Notes: a model not told the origin generated them from the letters alone. Counted from the first letter of the stretch, positions 20,907 through 28,893 are shown. The stretch: DNA of 32,068 bases from an uncultured Acidimicrobiales bacterium (GCA_937925845.1 CALAML010000145.1:1-32068), one strand, 5' to 3'. Translations and numbers: made by a program.

Positions 20907-21989
20907 ATGCGTGAAAACTGGCAACCGCCCGAAGACGACGACCTGATCAATCTCAACGAGCCTCCGGTGTCGGTCGACCCGTTGGCCGGGGCCGAGGACC
21001 TGAACTTCGACGCCGGCCTGAGGCCGAAGTCACTCGATGATTTTGTGGGCCAGCGCAAGCTGAAGGCCCAGCTCGGCATGATCCTCGACGCCGCGGCCAA
21101 GCGGGAGCAGGCCGCCGACCATCTGCTGTTTGCCGGTCCTCCCGGGCTCGGCAAAACTACGTTGGCTGGCATCGTGGCCAACGAGATGGAGGCCACGCTG
21201 CATCCCACCTCCGGCCCGGCCATCGAGAAGGCCGGCGATGTGGCCGCCATGCTGTCGGGTCTCGAAGACGGCGACGTGTTGTTCATCGACGAGATCCACC
21301 GGCTGCCGAAGGTGGTCGAGGAGGTGTTGTACTCCGCCATCGAGGATTTCCAGCTCGACATCGTTCTCGGTAAGGGGCCGGCGGCTCGAACCCTTCGCCT
21401 CGATCTGCCTCGGTTCACCCTGGTTGGGGCCACCACCCGGGCTGCCCTCATCGCTTCGCCGCTGCGGGATCGCTTCGGCTTTGTCGCCCGCCTCGACTAC
21501 TACGACCGTGAAGAGCTTCAGGCCATCGTCGACCGCGCTGCCGGAATCCTCGGGGTCACGATCGATCCGGAGGGCTCGGCAGAAATCGCCGGCCGGTCAC
21601 GGGGCACCCCGCGTATCGCCAACCGGCTTCTTCGTCGGGTTCGGGATTTCGCTGAGGTGCGCTCCGACGGGGTGATCGATGAAGAGACGGCCAAGGCTGG
21701 CCTGGAGTTGTTTGATGTCGACCACATCGGTCTCGACAAGGTCGATACCGACATCATTCACAAACTGTGTCACCACTTCGGTGGCGGGCCGGTCGGGCTC
21801 AAGACCCTCGCCATCTCGGTGTCGGAGCCAGCCGAAACGGTGGAGGATGTGCACGAACCGTTCCTCATTCAGCAGGGCCTGTTGGTGCGAACCCCGAAGG
21901 GACGGGTCGCCACCCCCGCGGCCTGGAACCACCTCGGCCTGACCGCTCCGAAAACCAGCACAGCCGATCTCACCCTCTTCGATGAGTAG
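20907..21989 (+). CDS. ruvB: Holliday junction branch migration DNA helicase RuvB
   Basis: A 360-residue AAA+ motor that drives branch migration with RuvA. LRPKSLDDFVGQ opens the AAA+ domain. Walker A is GPPGLGKT (77-84), Walker B is LFIDEI (125-130) and sensor 1 is GATTR (174-178). The arginine finger is in ASPLRDRFG (Arg187), and sensor 2 is RGTPRIANRLLRR. The C-terminal winged helix holds HHFGGGPVGLKTLA and GLLVRTPKGRVAT. The N-terminal ~35 residues are an acidic extension common in actinobacterial homologues. AAGGAT precedes ATG 20907; the gene starts 49 nt after ruvA. Confidence 0.97.
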   Translation: MRENWQPPEDDDLINLNEPPVSVDPLAGAEDLNFDAGLRPKSLDDFVGQRKLKAQLGMILDAAAKREQAADHLLFAGPPGLGKTTLAGIVANEMEATLHPTSGPAIEKAGDVAAMLSGLEDGDVLFIDEIHRLPKVVEEVLYSAIEDFQLDIVLGKGPAARTLRLDLPRFTLVGATTRAALIASPLRDRFGFVARLDYYDREELQAIVDRAAGILGVTIDPEGSAEIAGRSRGTPRIANRLLRRVRDFAEVRSDGVIDEETAKAGLELFDVDHIGLDKVDTDIIHKLCHHFGGGPVGLKTLAISVSEPAETVEDVHEPFLIQQGLLVRTPKGRVATPAAWNHLGLTAPKTSTADLTLFDE

Positions 21990-22017
21990 GGGCAGACCCG
22001 GCCCAACCAGTTCGAGC

Positions 22018-22023
22018 TAACTT
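22018..22023 (+). promoter_or_regulatory. Candidate -10 element for the Nudix gene
   Basis: TAACTT, 6 nt before ATG 22030, 28 nt after the ruvB stop. It suggests the Nudix gene can be expressed independently of ruvCAB. Confidence 0.45.
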
Positions 22024-22029
22024 CAGGCC

Positions 22030-22629
22030 ATGACTGACGCGCCGGCGGCCGAATCCCGTCCGCTGCTTGATGTTGTTGCCGGGGTCCGTCCGCTTGACGA
22101 CCGGGAGCGGGCCGATCAGTCCGACACCGTCGACTGGATTGGATCGGGCAGCCCGATCTATCGCACCGCCAAGCCAGCCACACCACCCAAACATCTGGTG
22201 TCCTACAGCGTGCTGGTCGACCCGGCACGAAGTTCGCTGCTGCTGGTAGATCATCGCGATGCCGGTCGCTGGCTGGCCACCGGTGGCCACGTCGGTGTCG
22301 ATGAGGATCCCGCAGCCGCAGCCCGCCGAGAACTGCGGGAGGAACTTGGTCTTTCTCCCCCGTTCCTGCCCGGCCTCGATAATGAGCCGCTGTTCGTAAC
22401 CGTCACCGTGACCGAAGGGATATCGGCCGGCCACACCGACGTCAGCCTTTGGTACGTGTTCGCCGGATCGCAGGACGATGAGCTTCGGCCCGACCCGTTC
22501 GAATTTTCCGAAGTCCGGTGGTGGCCGATCGACCAGGTTCGCCATACTCCTGGCTCCCGGTTCGACACCAACCTGCCCCGCTTTGTGGCAAAACTTCGGC
22601 CTCACTTGGAGTCAGGCGCCACCGGCTAA
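22030..22629 (+). CDS. Nudix hydrolase
   Basis: A 199-residue Nudix protein. The Nudix box is complete at residues 86-108: Gly86, Glu92, Arg100-Glu101, Glu104-Glu105 and Gly107, the G-x5-E-x7-REUxEExGU consensus that binds Mg2+ and hydrolyses nucleoside diphosphates linked to another group. Conserved strands include HLVSYSVLVD before the box and VSLWYVFAG after it. The N-terminal ~50 residues are an extension without recognisable motifs. The substrate cannot be predicted. It lies between ruvB and the amidase on the same strand; each of these two has its own TAnnnT box, so they may be transcribed separately. Confidence 0.9.
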   Translation: MTDAPAAESRPLLDVVAGVRPLDDRERADQSDTVDWIGSGSPIYRTAKPATPPKHLVSYSVLVDPARSSLLLVDHRDAGRWLATGGHVGVDEDPAAAARRELREELGLSPPFLPGLDNEPLFVTVTVTEGISAGHTDVSLWYVFAGSQDDELRPDPFEFSEVRWWPIDQVRHTPGSRFDTNLPRFVAKLRPHLESGATG

Positions 22630-22680
22630 GTGTGACGACCGGGCGGCCGGGGCCACCGAGCGCGTGACGATGTTCGTTGG

Positions 22681-22686
22681 TAGCTT
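22681..22686 (+). promoter_or_regulatory. Candidate -10 element for the amidase gene
   Basis: TAGCTT, 6 nt before ATG 22693; no Shine-Dalgarno sequence. Confidence 0.45.
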
Positions 22687-22692
22687 CATGCC

Positions 22693-24084
22693 ATGACTGA
22701 CACCCCATGGACCGGTGACGCCTGCTCGTTGGTGGAGGCCTTTCGGGCCGGAGAGCGGAGCCCGTCCGAGGAGCTGGCCGCCACCTTTGCTGCCATCGAT
22801 GCTTCGGAGACCAACTCGGTCTGCTTCACCGATCGCGACGCCGCGCGCGCCGCGGCCGAATCCGCTGATGTGAACCTGCCCTTTGGCGGGGTGCCGATCG
22901 GTGTGAAGGAGCTCGACAGCGTCGAAGGTTGGCCGGCGACCCACGCGTCGGTGGCCTTTGCCGACGACGTCGCCGGGTTCACCGACACCAAGATCGAGCG
23001 GGTGCGTTCCGCCGGTGCGGTGCTGGCGGCGCAGACGACGGCGTCGGAGTTTGGCGGCGTGAACCAGACCTACACCAAGCTCCACGGCGCCACCCGCAAC
23101 CCCTGGAATCTCGAACGCACTCCCGGTGGGTCGTCGGGCGGTAGCGCCGCCGGGGTGATCGAAGGCTTGTTCACCCTTGGCACCGCCGGCGACGGTGGCG
23201 GCTCGATTCGTATCCCGGGAGGGTTCTGCGGGCTGGTGGGTTTGAAGTCCACCTTTGGTCGTATTCCGAGGGGTCCCAAAACCGGTCCGGGCAACCTCAC
23301 GGTCACCCCCGGGGCCATGACCCGATCGGTTCGCGACACCGCCCGATGGTTCGACGTGTCGGCCGGGTTCGATCTGCACGACCCGCTCACGCTGCCCAAG
23401 GCCGAGAACTGGGAGGCCGGCCTCGGCTCGCACGCCGAGTCTCTCCGTGGTCTGCGGGCTGCGGTGGTGCCGGAGTTCGCTGGTTCGGTGGTGGCTGATG
23501 AGACGATTCAGTTGGTGACCGAAGCGGCCGAGTGGTTGATCGAAGCCGCAGGGCTGGCTCGCACCGATGCCGACTTCGCCGTGCCCAAGGGTGGCGCCAT
23601 GTGGTCGGCCAGTGGCGGGGTGGGTCTGTGGGACACGGTGATGGAGCGCTGGCCCGACTGCGCCGGTGATCTCACAAGTTTGATGCGGGCCGGGGTGGAG
23701 GCCACCGTCGCCAACTTCGATGCCACCTCGGCGGTGCGGGCCGAGCGGGCCCGGGTGGAGGTAAACGAGGGCATGGCCGGGCTGTTCGAACAGGCCGACC
23801 TGGTGTTCTGCGCCACCAACCCCGACGTGGCCTTCGGTGCCGACAGCCGTTTGCCGTCGGAGTTCGGTGGTAAGCCAGCCAGCCCGATCAACAACGGAGC
23901 CCTCACCATCCCGTCAAACATCTATGGCAACCCGGCCATCTCGGTGCCGATCGGCATGAGCAGCGACGGCCTCCCGGTGGGCCTGCAGATACTGGCGCCC
24001 CACTTCGCCGAACCCCTCCTGCTCGATCTGGCCCTAAAGGTGGAACAGGACCGCCCCTGGCCGCTCGTCGTACCGGCCAGTTAA
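22693..24084 (+). CDS. Amidase (amidase signature family)
   Basis: A 463-residue amidase-signature enzyme. The Ser-cis-Ser-Lys triad is visible: Lys72 in GVKELDSVEG, the cis-serine in TPGGSSGGSAAG (Ser147/Ser148), and the nucleophile Ser171 in GDGGGSIRIPGGFCGLVGLK. The C-terminal GNPAISVPIGMSSDGLPVGL and LQILAPHFAEPLLL are typical of the family. These enzymes hydrolyse carboxamides; GatA of the tRNA amidotransferase is a close relative. This is probably not GatA, because gatC and gatB are not adjacent and the sequence departs from GatA around the substrate loop. The substrate is unknown. A conspicuous hairpin (24107-24159) follows the stop. Confidence 0.88.
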   Translation: MTDTPWTGDACSLVEAFRAGERSPSEELAATFAAIDASETNSVCFTDRDAARAAAESADVNLPFGGVPIGVKELDSVEGWPATHASVAFADDVAGFTDTKIERVRSAGAVLAAQTTASEFGGVNQTYTKLHGATRNPWNLERTPGGSSGGSAAGVIEGLFTLGTAGDGGGSIRIPGGFCGLVGLKSTFGRIPRGPKTGPGNLTVTPGAMTRSVRDTARWFDVSAGFDLHDPLTLPKAENWEAGLGSHAESLRGLRAAVVPEFAGSVVADETIQLVTEAAEWLIEAAGLARTDADFAVPKGGAMWSASGGVGLWDTVMERWPDCAGDLTSLMRAGVEATVANFDATSAVRAERARVEVNEGMAGLFEQADLVFCATNPDVAFGADSRLPSEFGGKPASPINNGALTIPSNIYGNPAISVPIGMSSDGLPVGLQILAPHFAEPLLLDLALKVEQDRPWPLVVPAS

Positions 24085-24106
24085 CCCCTCACCCGGGCCC
24101 CAAACG

Positions 24107-24159
24107 CCGAAATGTCGGAAGAAAACGACAAAGTTTGTCGCATTCTTCCGACATTTCGG
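24107..24159. repeat. Variant hairpin sharing the ends of the 2-6 kb repeat family; possible terminator
   Basis: Ends are CCGAAATGTCGG and CCGACATTTCGG, as in the repeats at 2041-6227, but the core differs: GAAGAA and CGACAAA pair with TTTGTCG and TTCTTC. The stem has 17+7 paired bases, one 2x2 mismatch and a single-base centre at 24133. It lies 23 nt after the amidase stop. Confidence 0.85.
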
Positions 24160-24202
24160 GCTGAGGGGGCGAACTGGGCGACTCTGGCGATAGGAAGGCT
24201 CG

Positions 24203-25426
24203 ATGCTTAGCGAGCGCTTCGACTACGAGTTGCCGGACTCGGCCATCGCTCAGGTGCCGGTGGAGCCCCGGGATTCGGCGCGGCTGCTGGTCGACCGGGG
24301 GGCCGATACCGACCCGGCTCATCACACCGTGGCCGAGTTGGCCGCGCTCCTCGAACCGGGCGACCTGTTGGTGGTGAACGACAGCCGGGTGTTGAAGGCC
24401 CGCTTGTCGGTGGTCCGTTCCACCGGGGGAGCGGGCGAGGTGTTGCTACTCGAACGCGGCGACGACGGCTGGTGGGAAGCGTTGGTTCGTCCAAGCGCCA
24501 AAACCAAGCCTGGCTCGGTTGTTGATGTGGTGCGCGGGTCGGAGAGCGAACCAGGTAAGCCAGGTAAGCCCGACCAGTTGGCCGCCGCTCGCCCGTCTCC
24601 CAAGCGCGGGCCGACGCTCAGCGTTGAGGTGGGTGAAGAACTCGGCGATGGTCGGCGTCGCGTTCGTCTTCTGGTGCCGAGGTCAACGTCAACGTCAACC
24701 GCAACGGCTACAGCACGGTCGACATCGACATCGACAGCTAGCGGATCGGACACCTCCGGGGCTTCGACGCCGGTCAATGGCGCCGAGAATGAGCTTGTGC
24801 CGACCGGCATCGAGCGCGAACTGGAGCTGCTGGAGGCGTTGGGAGCTCCGCCGTTGCCGCCGTACCTCACCGAAGGCATCGCCGACGCTGAGCGTTACCA
24901 GACGGTGTATGCCGAACGGCCGGTGTCGGCCGCAGCTCCAACCGCAGGACTGCATCTCACGCCCGCGGTGTTCGACAGCCTTGCCGCCCGCGGCGTGAAG
25001 ATGGCCCGGGTGGAGTTGGCCGTAGGGCTCGACACGTTCCGGCCGCTTCGGGGCGACACCCTCGACGGTCACGTGATGCACACGGAGAGCTACCGGGTGC
25101 CCGAGGAAACCGTGGCCGCCATCGAGGCCGCGGCGCGGGTGGTGGCGGTGGGCACCACGGTGGTGCGCACTCTGGAGTCGTGGGCGGCAACGGGTAAGCG
25201 CCAGGGACGTACCGACCTTTTCCTCCGGCCCGGCGCCGAGTTCAGGGTGGTCGACGTGTTGCTCACCAACTTTCATTTCCCCCGATCGACACTGCTGGTG
25301 TTGCTCGAAGCCTTTATGGGGCCACGGTGGCGTGCTCTCTATGACCACGCTCTGGAAAACGACTTCCGCTTCCTCTCCCTGGGCGACGCCATGCTGGTCC
25401 AAAGAACGACGTCGCCACCCAACTAA
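24203..25426 (+). CDS. queA: S-adenosylmethionine:tRNA ribosyltransferase-isomerase QueA
   Basis: A 407-residue enzyme that transfers and isomerises the ribosyl group of SAM onto preQ1 in tRNA, giving epoxyqueuosine. N-terminal LSERFDYELPDSAIAQVPVE, LLVVNDSRVLKARL (55-68) and the C-terminal signatures PTAGLHLTPAVFDSL (246-260), VGTTVVRTLES and LTNFHFPRSTLLVL are all present. The family is usually 340-370 residues. The excess here lies in residues 112-138 and 160-200, where a Ser/Thr/Ala-rich segment encoded by hexanucleotide repeats interrupts the protein. AGGAAGG (24192-24198) precedes ATG 24203. Tgt, which acts one step earlier in the same pathway, is 1.7 kb downstream. The stop is 7 nt from the convergent hydrolase. 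Confidence 0.94.
   Translation: MLSERFDYELPDSAIAQVPVEPRDSARLLVDRGADTDPAHHTVAELAALLEPGDLLVVNDSRVLKARLSVVRSTGGAGEVLLLERGDDGWWEALVRPSAKTKPGSVVDVVRGSESEPGKPGKPDQLAAARPSPKRGPTLSVEVGEELGDGRRRVRLLVPRSTSTSTATATARSTSTSTASGSDTSGASTPVNGAENELVPTGIERELELLEALGAPPLPPYLTEGIADAERYQTVYAERPVSAAAPTAGLHLTPAVFDSLAARGVKMARVELAVGLDTFRPLRGDTLDGHVMHTESYRVPEETVAAIEAAARVVAVGTTVVRTLESWAATGKRQGRTDLFLRPGAEFRVVDVLLTNFHFPRSTLLVLLEAFMGPRWRALYDHALENDFRFLSLGDAMLVQRTTSPPN
24683..24742 (+). repeat. In-frame hexanucleotide repeats inside queA
   Basis: Codon pairs tca-acg recur and are followed by three tcg-aca units, encoding STSTST ... STSTST (residues 161-180). The repeats are imperfect, so they are less slippage-prone than a pure tract. 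Confidence 0.8.
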
Positions 25427-25433
25427 GAGTCTC

Positions 25434-26348
25434 CTAGCTCGCGGAAAGGTGGGCTCGCACCGCCTCGGCGGCGAGATCGGGCTTGTCGAGCCAGGGGGCA
25501 TGGCCGGCGTCTTCGACCATCTGGAGTGTGGCGTTTGGCAAGGCCGCGGCCATGCCTCGGGCCGTCTTCTCCCCGGCGAAGTAGTCATCGACACCCCAGA
25601 AGAGATGGACCGGGACGTCGACGCGGGCCAGAAGCTCGGGCGAGTGCGGCGAAAGGTCGGGGCTGTAGCGAGACTCGTTGCCGAAGGTGTCGGAGTAGCG
25701 GAAGATAGTCGCCATCCACGCCAGCAGCTCCTCGCTCATCAAACCCTTGTTGATCACGCCCCGCATGCCGGCGCTCTTTAACATCGCCTTCACCACCTTC
25801 GGGCCGACCGGGACGCGTTTAGGTATCAGCGCTGGCAACTTGGGCACCCGCATCGAGAGCGGGAGTTTTTCGAGGGGGGCGCCCACTTGGAAGGCCAGGC
25901 CCACCATCCGATCGAAGCGTTCGGGATGCGCCGCCACCGATCTCATGGCTGCGTATCCACCCAGCGAAGTGCACACCACGTGGCTGCGCGCAATGCCGAG
26001 GCCATCAACCACGTCGACCAACAGTGCATCGCCGAGCCGCTCGTGCTCGGTCATGGAGGTGGGTGGGGGGTCGATCATCGGGCTTAGCCCGACCCCCGGC
26101 CGATCGACCATGATGCAGCGGTAGTCGGGCATGCGGCCGACGAGACCGGCCAGCACCGCGCCGGCGGTCATCGTCCCTGGAACCATGAGGACCGGCGGTC
26201 CCTCGCCGGCTTCGACCACGCGCAGTTGGCCGCCCAATCGTTTGAGGTCGACCATCCGGGGTCGACCCTCAACACCCTCCGAAGCCAGTAGTCGCTGTTC
26301 CGCCGTCTCAATAGTCTCTCGATGCTTCGTACCTCGGTCGCTGGTCAT
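25434..26348 (-). CDS. Alpha/beta hydrolase
   Basis: A 304-residue alpha/beta-hydrolase-fold protein. The oxyanion strand is VLMVPGT, followed by VDRPGVGLSP. The nucleophile elbow is VVCTSLGGYAA with Ser128; its first small residue is cysteine rather than glycine. The acid is probably Asp255 in HLFWGVDDYF, and the base His283 in VEDAGHAPW. The pattern fits esterases, epoxide hydrolases or meta-cleavage hydrolases; the substrate is unknown. AAGAAGG (26355-26361) lies 6 nt before ATG 26348. It is 60 nt downstream of the TetR gene on the same strand, so the two are probably co-transcribed and the regulator may respond to this enzyme's substrate. Confidence 0.87.
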   Translation of the reverse strand: MTSDRGTKHRETIETAEQRLLASEGVEGRPRMVDLKRLGGQLRVVEAGEGPPVLMVPGTMTAGAVLAGLVGRMPDYRCIMVDRPGVGLSPMIDPPPTSMTEHERLGDALLVDVVDGLGIARSHVVCTSLGGYAAMRSVAAHPERFDRMVGLAFQVGAPLEKLPLSMRVPKLPALIPKRVPVGPKVVKAMLKSAGMRGVINKGLMSEELLAWMATIFRYSDTFGNESRYSPDLSPHSPELLARVDVPVHLFWGVDDYFAGEKTARGMAAALPNATLQMVEDAGHAPWLDKPDLAAEAVRAHLSAS

Positions 26349-26408
26349 CGCTGGCCTTCTTTCGAATCGCGGTTTGGGCGTTGCTTCAGAACGGTGATCT
26401 CGGGCCGA

Positions 26409-27023
26409 TCACGGAGCGGCCTCGCTTGCCGACTCAATCGGGAACAGCCGATCGAGGTGATAGTCGATGGTGGCGTTCACCTGGTCGAGCGTGGCTGAGC
26501 CTTCGAGGAGGTAGTTGCCAAGGCCCGGCATCATGGCGGTGATCAGGGCCGCTTCGATTTCGGGCTCGACTCCTGGCGCCACCGGTCCTCGCTCGAGTTG
26601 GTGAAGCACCATTGCGTGCAGCATCTCGTTCGAGGTTGGCTGGTCAGCGGCCGAGGCGTCCGAGGTGGCGGCGCGGCTCGGATTACCAGCGACGGCCACA
26701 AACATATGCATGGCGATGCGGCTCTCGTCATCGCTCGGGATGAACGACTTGAGGAAGGCCTCGAGCTCGCCACGGGGGGTGCCGTCACTGGCCTCGATCC
26801 ACTGGTTGAGCCGGGCGATCGACTGCTCACTGACCTGTTGCATCGTGGCTTCGATCAGCCCGGCCTTGGTGCCGAAGTAGTACTGCACGAGTCGCACCGA
26901 CACATTCGCCTCGCTTGCCACCTCCCGAAACGTGGCGGCGGCCAAGCCGTGGCGCACCGTGACTCGACATACCGCATCGGTGATCTCCCGCCGGCGGGCG
27001 CTGTGGTCGACACGTTTGGGCAC
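26409..27023 (-). CDS. TetR-family transcriptional regulator
   Basis: A 204-residue one-component repressor. The N-terminal helix-turn-helix is TFREVASEANVSVRLVQYYF (about residues 31-50), followed by GTKAGLIEATMQQV, typical of TetR. The C-terminal ligand-binding part is not diagnostic but includes a conserved-looking MMPGLGNYLLEG. An open frame extends to ATG 27065, but those residues would be encoded by the palindromic operator, so GTG 27023 is preferred. It has TATCAT 6 nt upstream and would be translated from a leaderless mRNA. The operator overlaps this -10, consistent with autorepression. It heads an operon with the alpha/beta hydrolase and is divergent from tgt. Confidence 0.88.
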   Translation of the reverse strand: MPKRVDHSARRREITDAVCRVTVRHGLAAATFREVASEANVSVRLVQYYFGTKAGLIEATMQQVSEQSIARLNQWIEASDGTPRGELEAFLKSFIPSDDESRIAMHMFVAVAGNPSRAATSDASAADQPTSNEMLHAMVLHQLERGPVAPGVEPEIEAALITAMMPGLGNYLLEGSATLDQVNATIDYHLDRLFPIESASEAAP

Positions 27024-27029
27024 CCTTTT

Positions 27030-27035
27030 ATGATA
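27030..27035 (-). promoter_or_regulatory. Candidate -10 element of the tetR gene
   Basis: Minus-strand TATCAT, 6 nt before GTG 27023, overlapped by the palindromic operator. Confidence 0.45.
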
Positions 27036-27046
27036 CACACGTATCA
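27031..27046. promoter_or_regulatory. Palindromic operator, probably bound by the adjacent TetR protein
   Basis: TGATAC-ACAC-GTATCA: perfect 6-bp arms with a 4-bp spacer, the usual geometry of TetR operators. It overlaps the tetR -10 and lies 46 nt upstream of the tgt start. Confidence 0.65.
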
Positions 27047-27079
27047 CAAAGAAGTGCCAGCGCATCTGTGAGCCTCAGT

Positions 27080-27085
27080 TACCCT
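27080..27085 (+). promoter_or_regulatory. Candidate -10 element for tgt
   Basis: TACCCT, 7 nt before GTG 27093; no Shine-Dalgarno sequence. Confidence 0.4.
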
Positions 27086-27092
27086 GCGACAC

Positions 27093-28295
27093 GTGACTGA
27101 ACCCCGCTCTGCCGGTGCTGACGCGCTGGCCCAACCGCAGAGCCCCCTTGCTGTTGGTGATGAGACCCGATTGCGGTTCGAGGTGGATGCCGAGTCGGGC
27201 GCGGCTCGCACCGGAACGGTGCACACCCAGCGGGGGTCCTTCGCCACTCCGGTGTTTATGCCGGTTGGTACTCGAGCCGCAGTCAAACACTTGGCGGCCG
27301 ACGATCTTGAGGATCTCGGCTCGGAGATCATGCTGGCCAACACCTACCACCTGATGATGCGTCCGGGCCACGACGTGGTAGCCGGTCTGGGTGGTCTGCA
27401 CGAGATGATGGGCTGGTCGGGTCATGTGCTGACCGACTCGGGCGGCTATCAGATCTTCTCGCTGAAGCCAAAGCTCGACGACGACGGGGCCACCTTCAAA
27501 AGCACCTACGACGGCACCGTTTACAAACTCACTCCGGAGCTGGCCGCCGAGGTGCAGTGTGCGTTGGCGCCCGACATCCAGATGGTGCTCGACGTGTGTC
27601 CGTCGCTGCCGTCGAGCCCGGAGAAGCTGCGCTGGGCGGTGGACACCACCGCATCATGGGCCGCCCGGGCCCGCGCCGCATTCGCCACCGAGTCGAAGCG
27701 TTACTCCGATACCTATCCCGATCGGCCCGCGCTCAGCCAGTTCGGGATCGTGCAGGGCGGGATAGATGAAGCCCTCCGGCGGGAGTCGGCGGAGCGCACC
27801 GTGGAGATCGGGTTCGAGGGTTACGCCATCGGTGGGCTCTCGGTTGGCGAGGACAAAACCGAGATGTATCCGGCTTTGGCCGCCACCACCTCGGTACTGC
27901 CCGAGGACCAGCCGCGTTATCTGATGGGCGTCTCCGACCCGGTGAGTCTGGTTGAGGGTGTGGCCTCTGGGGTCGACATGTTCGACTGTGTCTTACCCAC
28001 CCGCAACGCCCGCCACGGCACGGTGCTGACCTCGGCGGGCAAGCTGAGCCTTCGCCGCCTCGAGTTTCGCGATGATCGCGGCCCGCTCGATCCCGCCTGT
28101 TCCTGTTCGGTGTGTGCCCGTTACGGCCGGGGCTACCTGCGTCACCTGATGCTCACCAAAGAGCCCACTGCGCAACGGCTGATCACCATCCACAACCTGG
28201 CCTGGACCTTCGACCTCGTCGATCGCATTCGAGATGCGGTGCGCCGCGGAACCCTCGACGACCTGCGCCGCGAAACCAATGAGGTCTGGGGCTGA
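27093..28295 (+). CDS. tgt: Queuine/preQ1 tRNA-guanine transglycosylase
   Basis: A 400-residue TIM-barrel enzyme that exchanges guanine-34 of tRNAs with GUN anticodons for preQ1, the first tRNA-level step of queuosine synthesis. LANTYHLMMRPG (81-92), LTDSGGYQIFSL with Asp115, QGGID, and YAIGGLSVGE are the substrate-binding motifs. The nucleophile is Asp298 in VDMFDCVLPTRNARHG. The zinc site is Cys336, Cys338, Cys341 and His367 (CxCxxCx25H). The N-terminus is about 15-20 residues longer than in most bacteria, but GTG 27093 is the only start with an upstream TAnnnT box. Eighty nucleotides separate it from yajC, the classical tgt-yajC-secD-secF arrangement. Confidence 0.96.
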   Translation: MTEPRSAGADALAQPQSPLAVGDETRLRFEVDAESGAARTGTVHTQRGSFATPVFMPVGTRAAVKHLAADDLEDLGSEIMLANTYHLMMRPGHDVVAGLGGLHEMMGWSGHVLTDSGGYQIFSLKPKLDDDGATFKSTYDGTVYKLTPELAAEVQCALAPDIQMVLDVCPSLPSSPEKLRWAVDTTASWAARARAAFATESKRYSDTYPDRPALSQFGIVQGGIDEALRRESAERTVEIGFEGYAIGGLSVGEDKTEMYPALAATTSVLPEDQPRYLMGVSDPVSLVEGVASGVDMFDCVLPTRNARHGTVLTSAGKLSLRRLEFRDDRGPLDPACSCSVCARYGRGYLRHLMLTKEPTAQRLITIHNLAWTFDLVDRIRDAVRRGTLDDLRRETNEVWG

Positions 28296-28342
28296 GCCCA
28301 GGGAGTTTCCCGTTCCAGCGCCACCCATCGGCCGATAGGCGA

Positions 28343-28348
28343 TAGCCT
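28343..28348 (+). promoter_or_regulatory. Candidate -10 element for yajC-secD-secF
   Basis: TAGCCT, 26 nt before ATG 28375, with the Shine-Dalgarno GCGAGGAG at 28364-28371. No clear -35 hexamer was seen. Confidence 0.3.
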
Positions 28349-28374
28349 GCGAGGTTGAACCTAGCGAGGAGCCT

Positions 28375-28686
28375 ATGGAGTTAATCCCGCTCGTAGTGCT
28401 GTTCCTCATCATGTACTTCGTGCTGTTGCGACCACAGCAGAAGCGCATGAAGGAACAACAAAACCTAGTCAAGAGCATCGCCGTCGACGACGACATCGTC
28501 ACCAGCGGCGGCATCTATGGAACTGTCACCGAGGTCGAGGCCGACTTCCTCTTTGTGGAGGTGGCCCCCGGACTCGAGCTGAAGTTTGCCCGCGAGGCGG
28601 TCAGTTCCCGGGTGTCGGAACCCCAGGAAACTTACGATGACGACGAATCGGCCGACGAACTGGTCGATGAACCTGTCGACGACTGA
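28375..28686 (+). CDS. yajC: Preprotein translocase subunit YajC
   Basis: A 103-residue single-pass membrane protein. The membrane helix is at about residues 3-19 (LIPLVVLFLIMYFVLL), followed directly by the family motif RPQQKRMKEQQ. Then comes the small beta domain with VTSGGIYGTVTEVEADFLFV. The last ~20 residues are strongly acidic (YDDDESADELVDEPVDD). YajC associates with SecD and SecF at the Sec translocon; it is not essential in E. coli. GCGAGGAG precedes ATG 28375. The position between tgt and secD is the usual one. Confidence 0.95.
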   Translation: MELIPLVVLFLIMYFVLLRPQQKRMKEQQNLVKSIAVDDDIVTSGGIYGTVTEVEADFLFVEVAPGLELKFAREAVSSRVSEPQETYDDDESADELVDEPVDD

Positions 28687-28893
28687 CGCCGCCACCGGGC
28701 CACCCTGCGCGAAACTGGGTGGGCTGACCGGGATGCAGTAGAACGGGGAGCCTGGTGGGGCAGTTCGCCTCCGCCGCTGGGGCCTGCCCGTTCGCATCCC
28801 GCGACTCTCCGGTGTCATCTCTTCAAGATCACCTCAATGAACTTCTTTTCTTACCCACCTCTCTTTCACCGAACTGCGGGGCCCTGACCGGTT

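Noticed and set aside
28687-28893. Small gene between yajC and secD
   Set aside because: The only open frame there runs into secD out of frame and shows no start signal or domain; a pyrimidine-rich stretch near 28845-28869 is the only visible feature.
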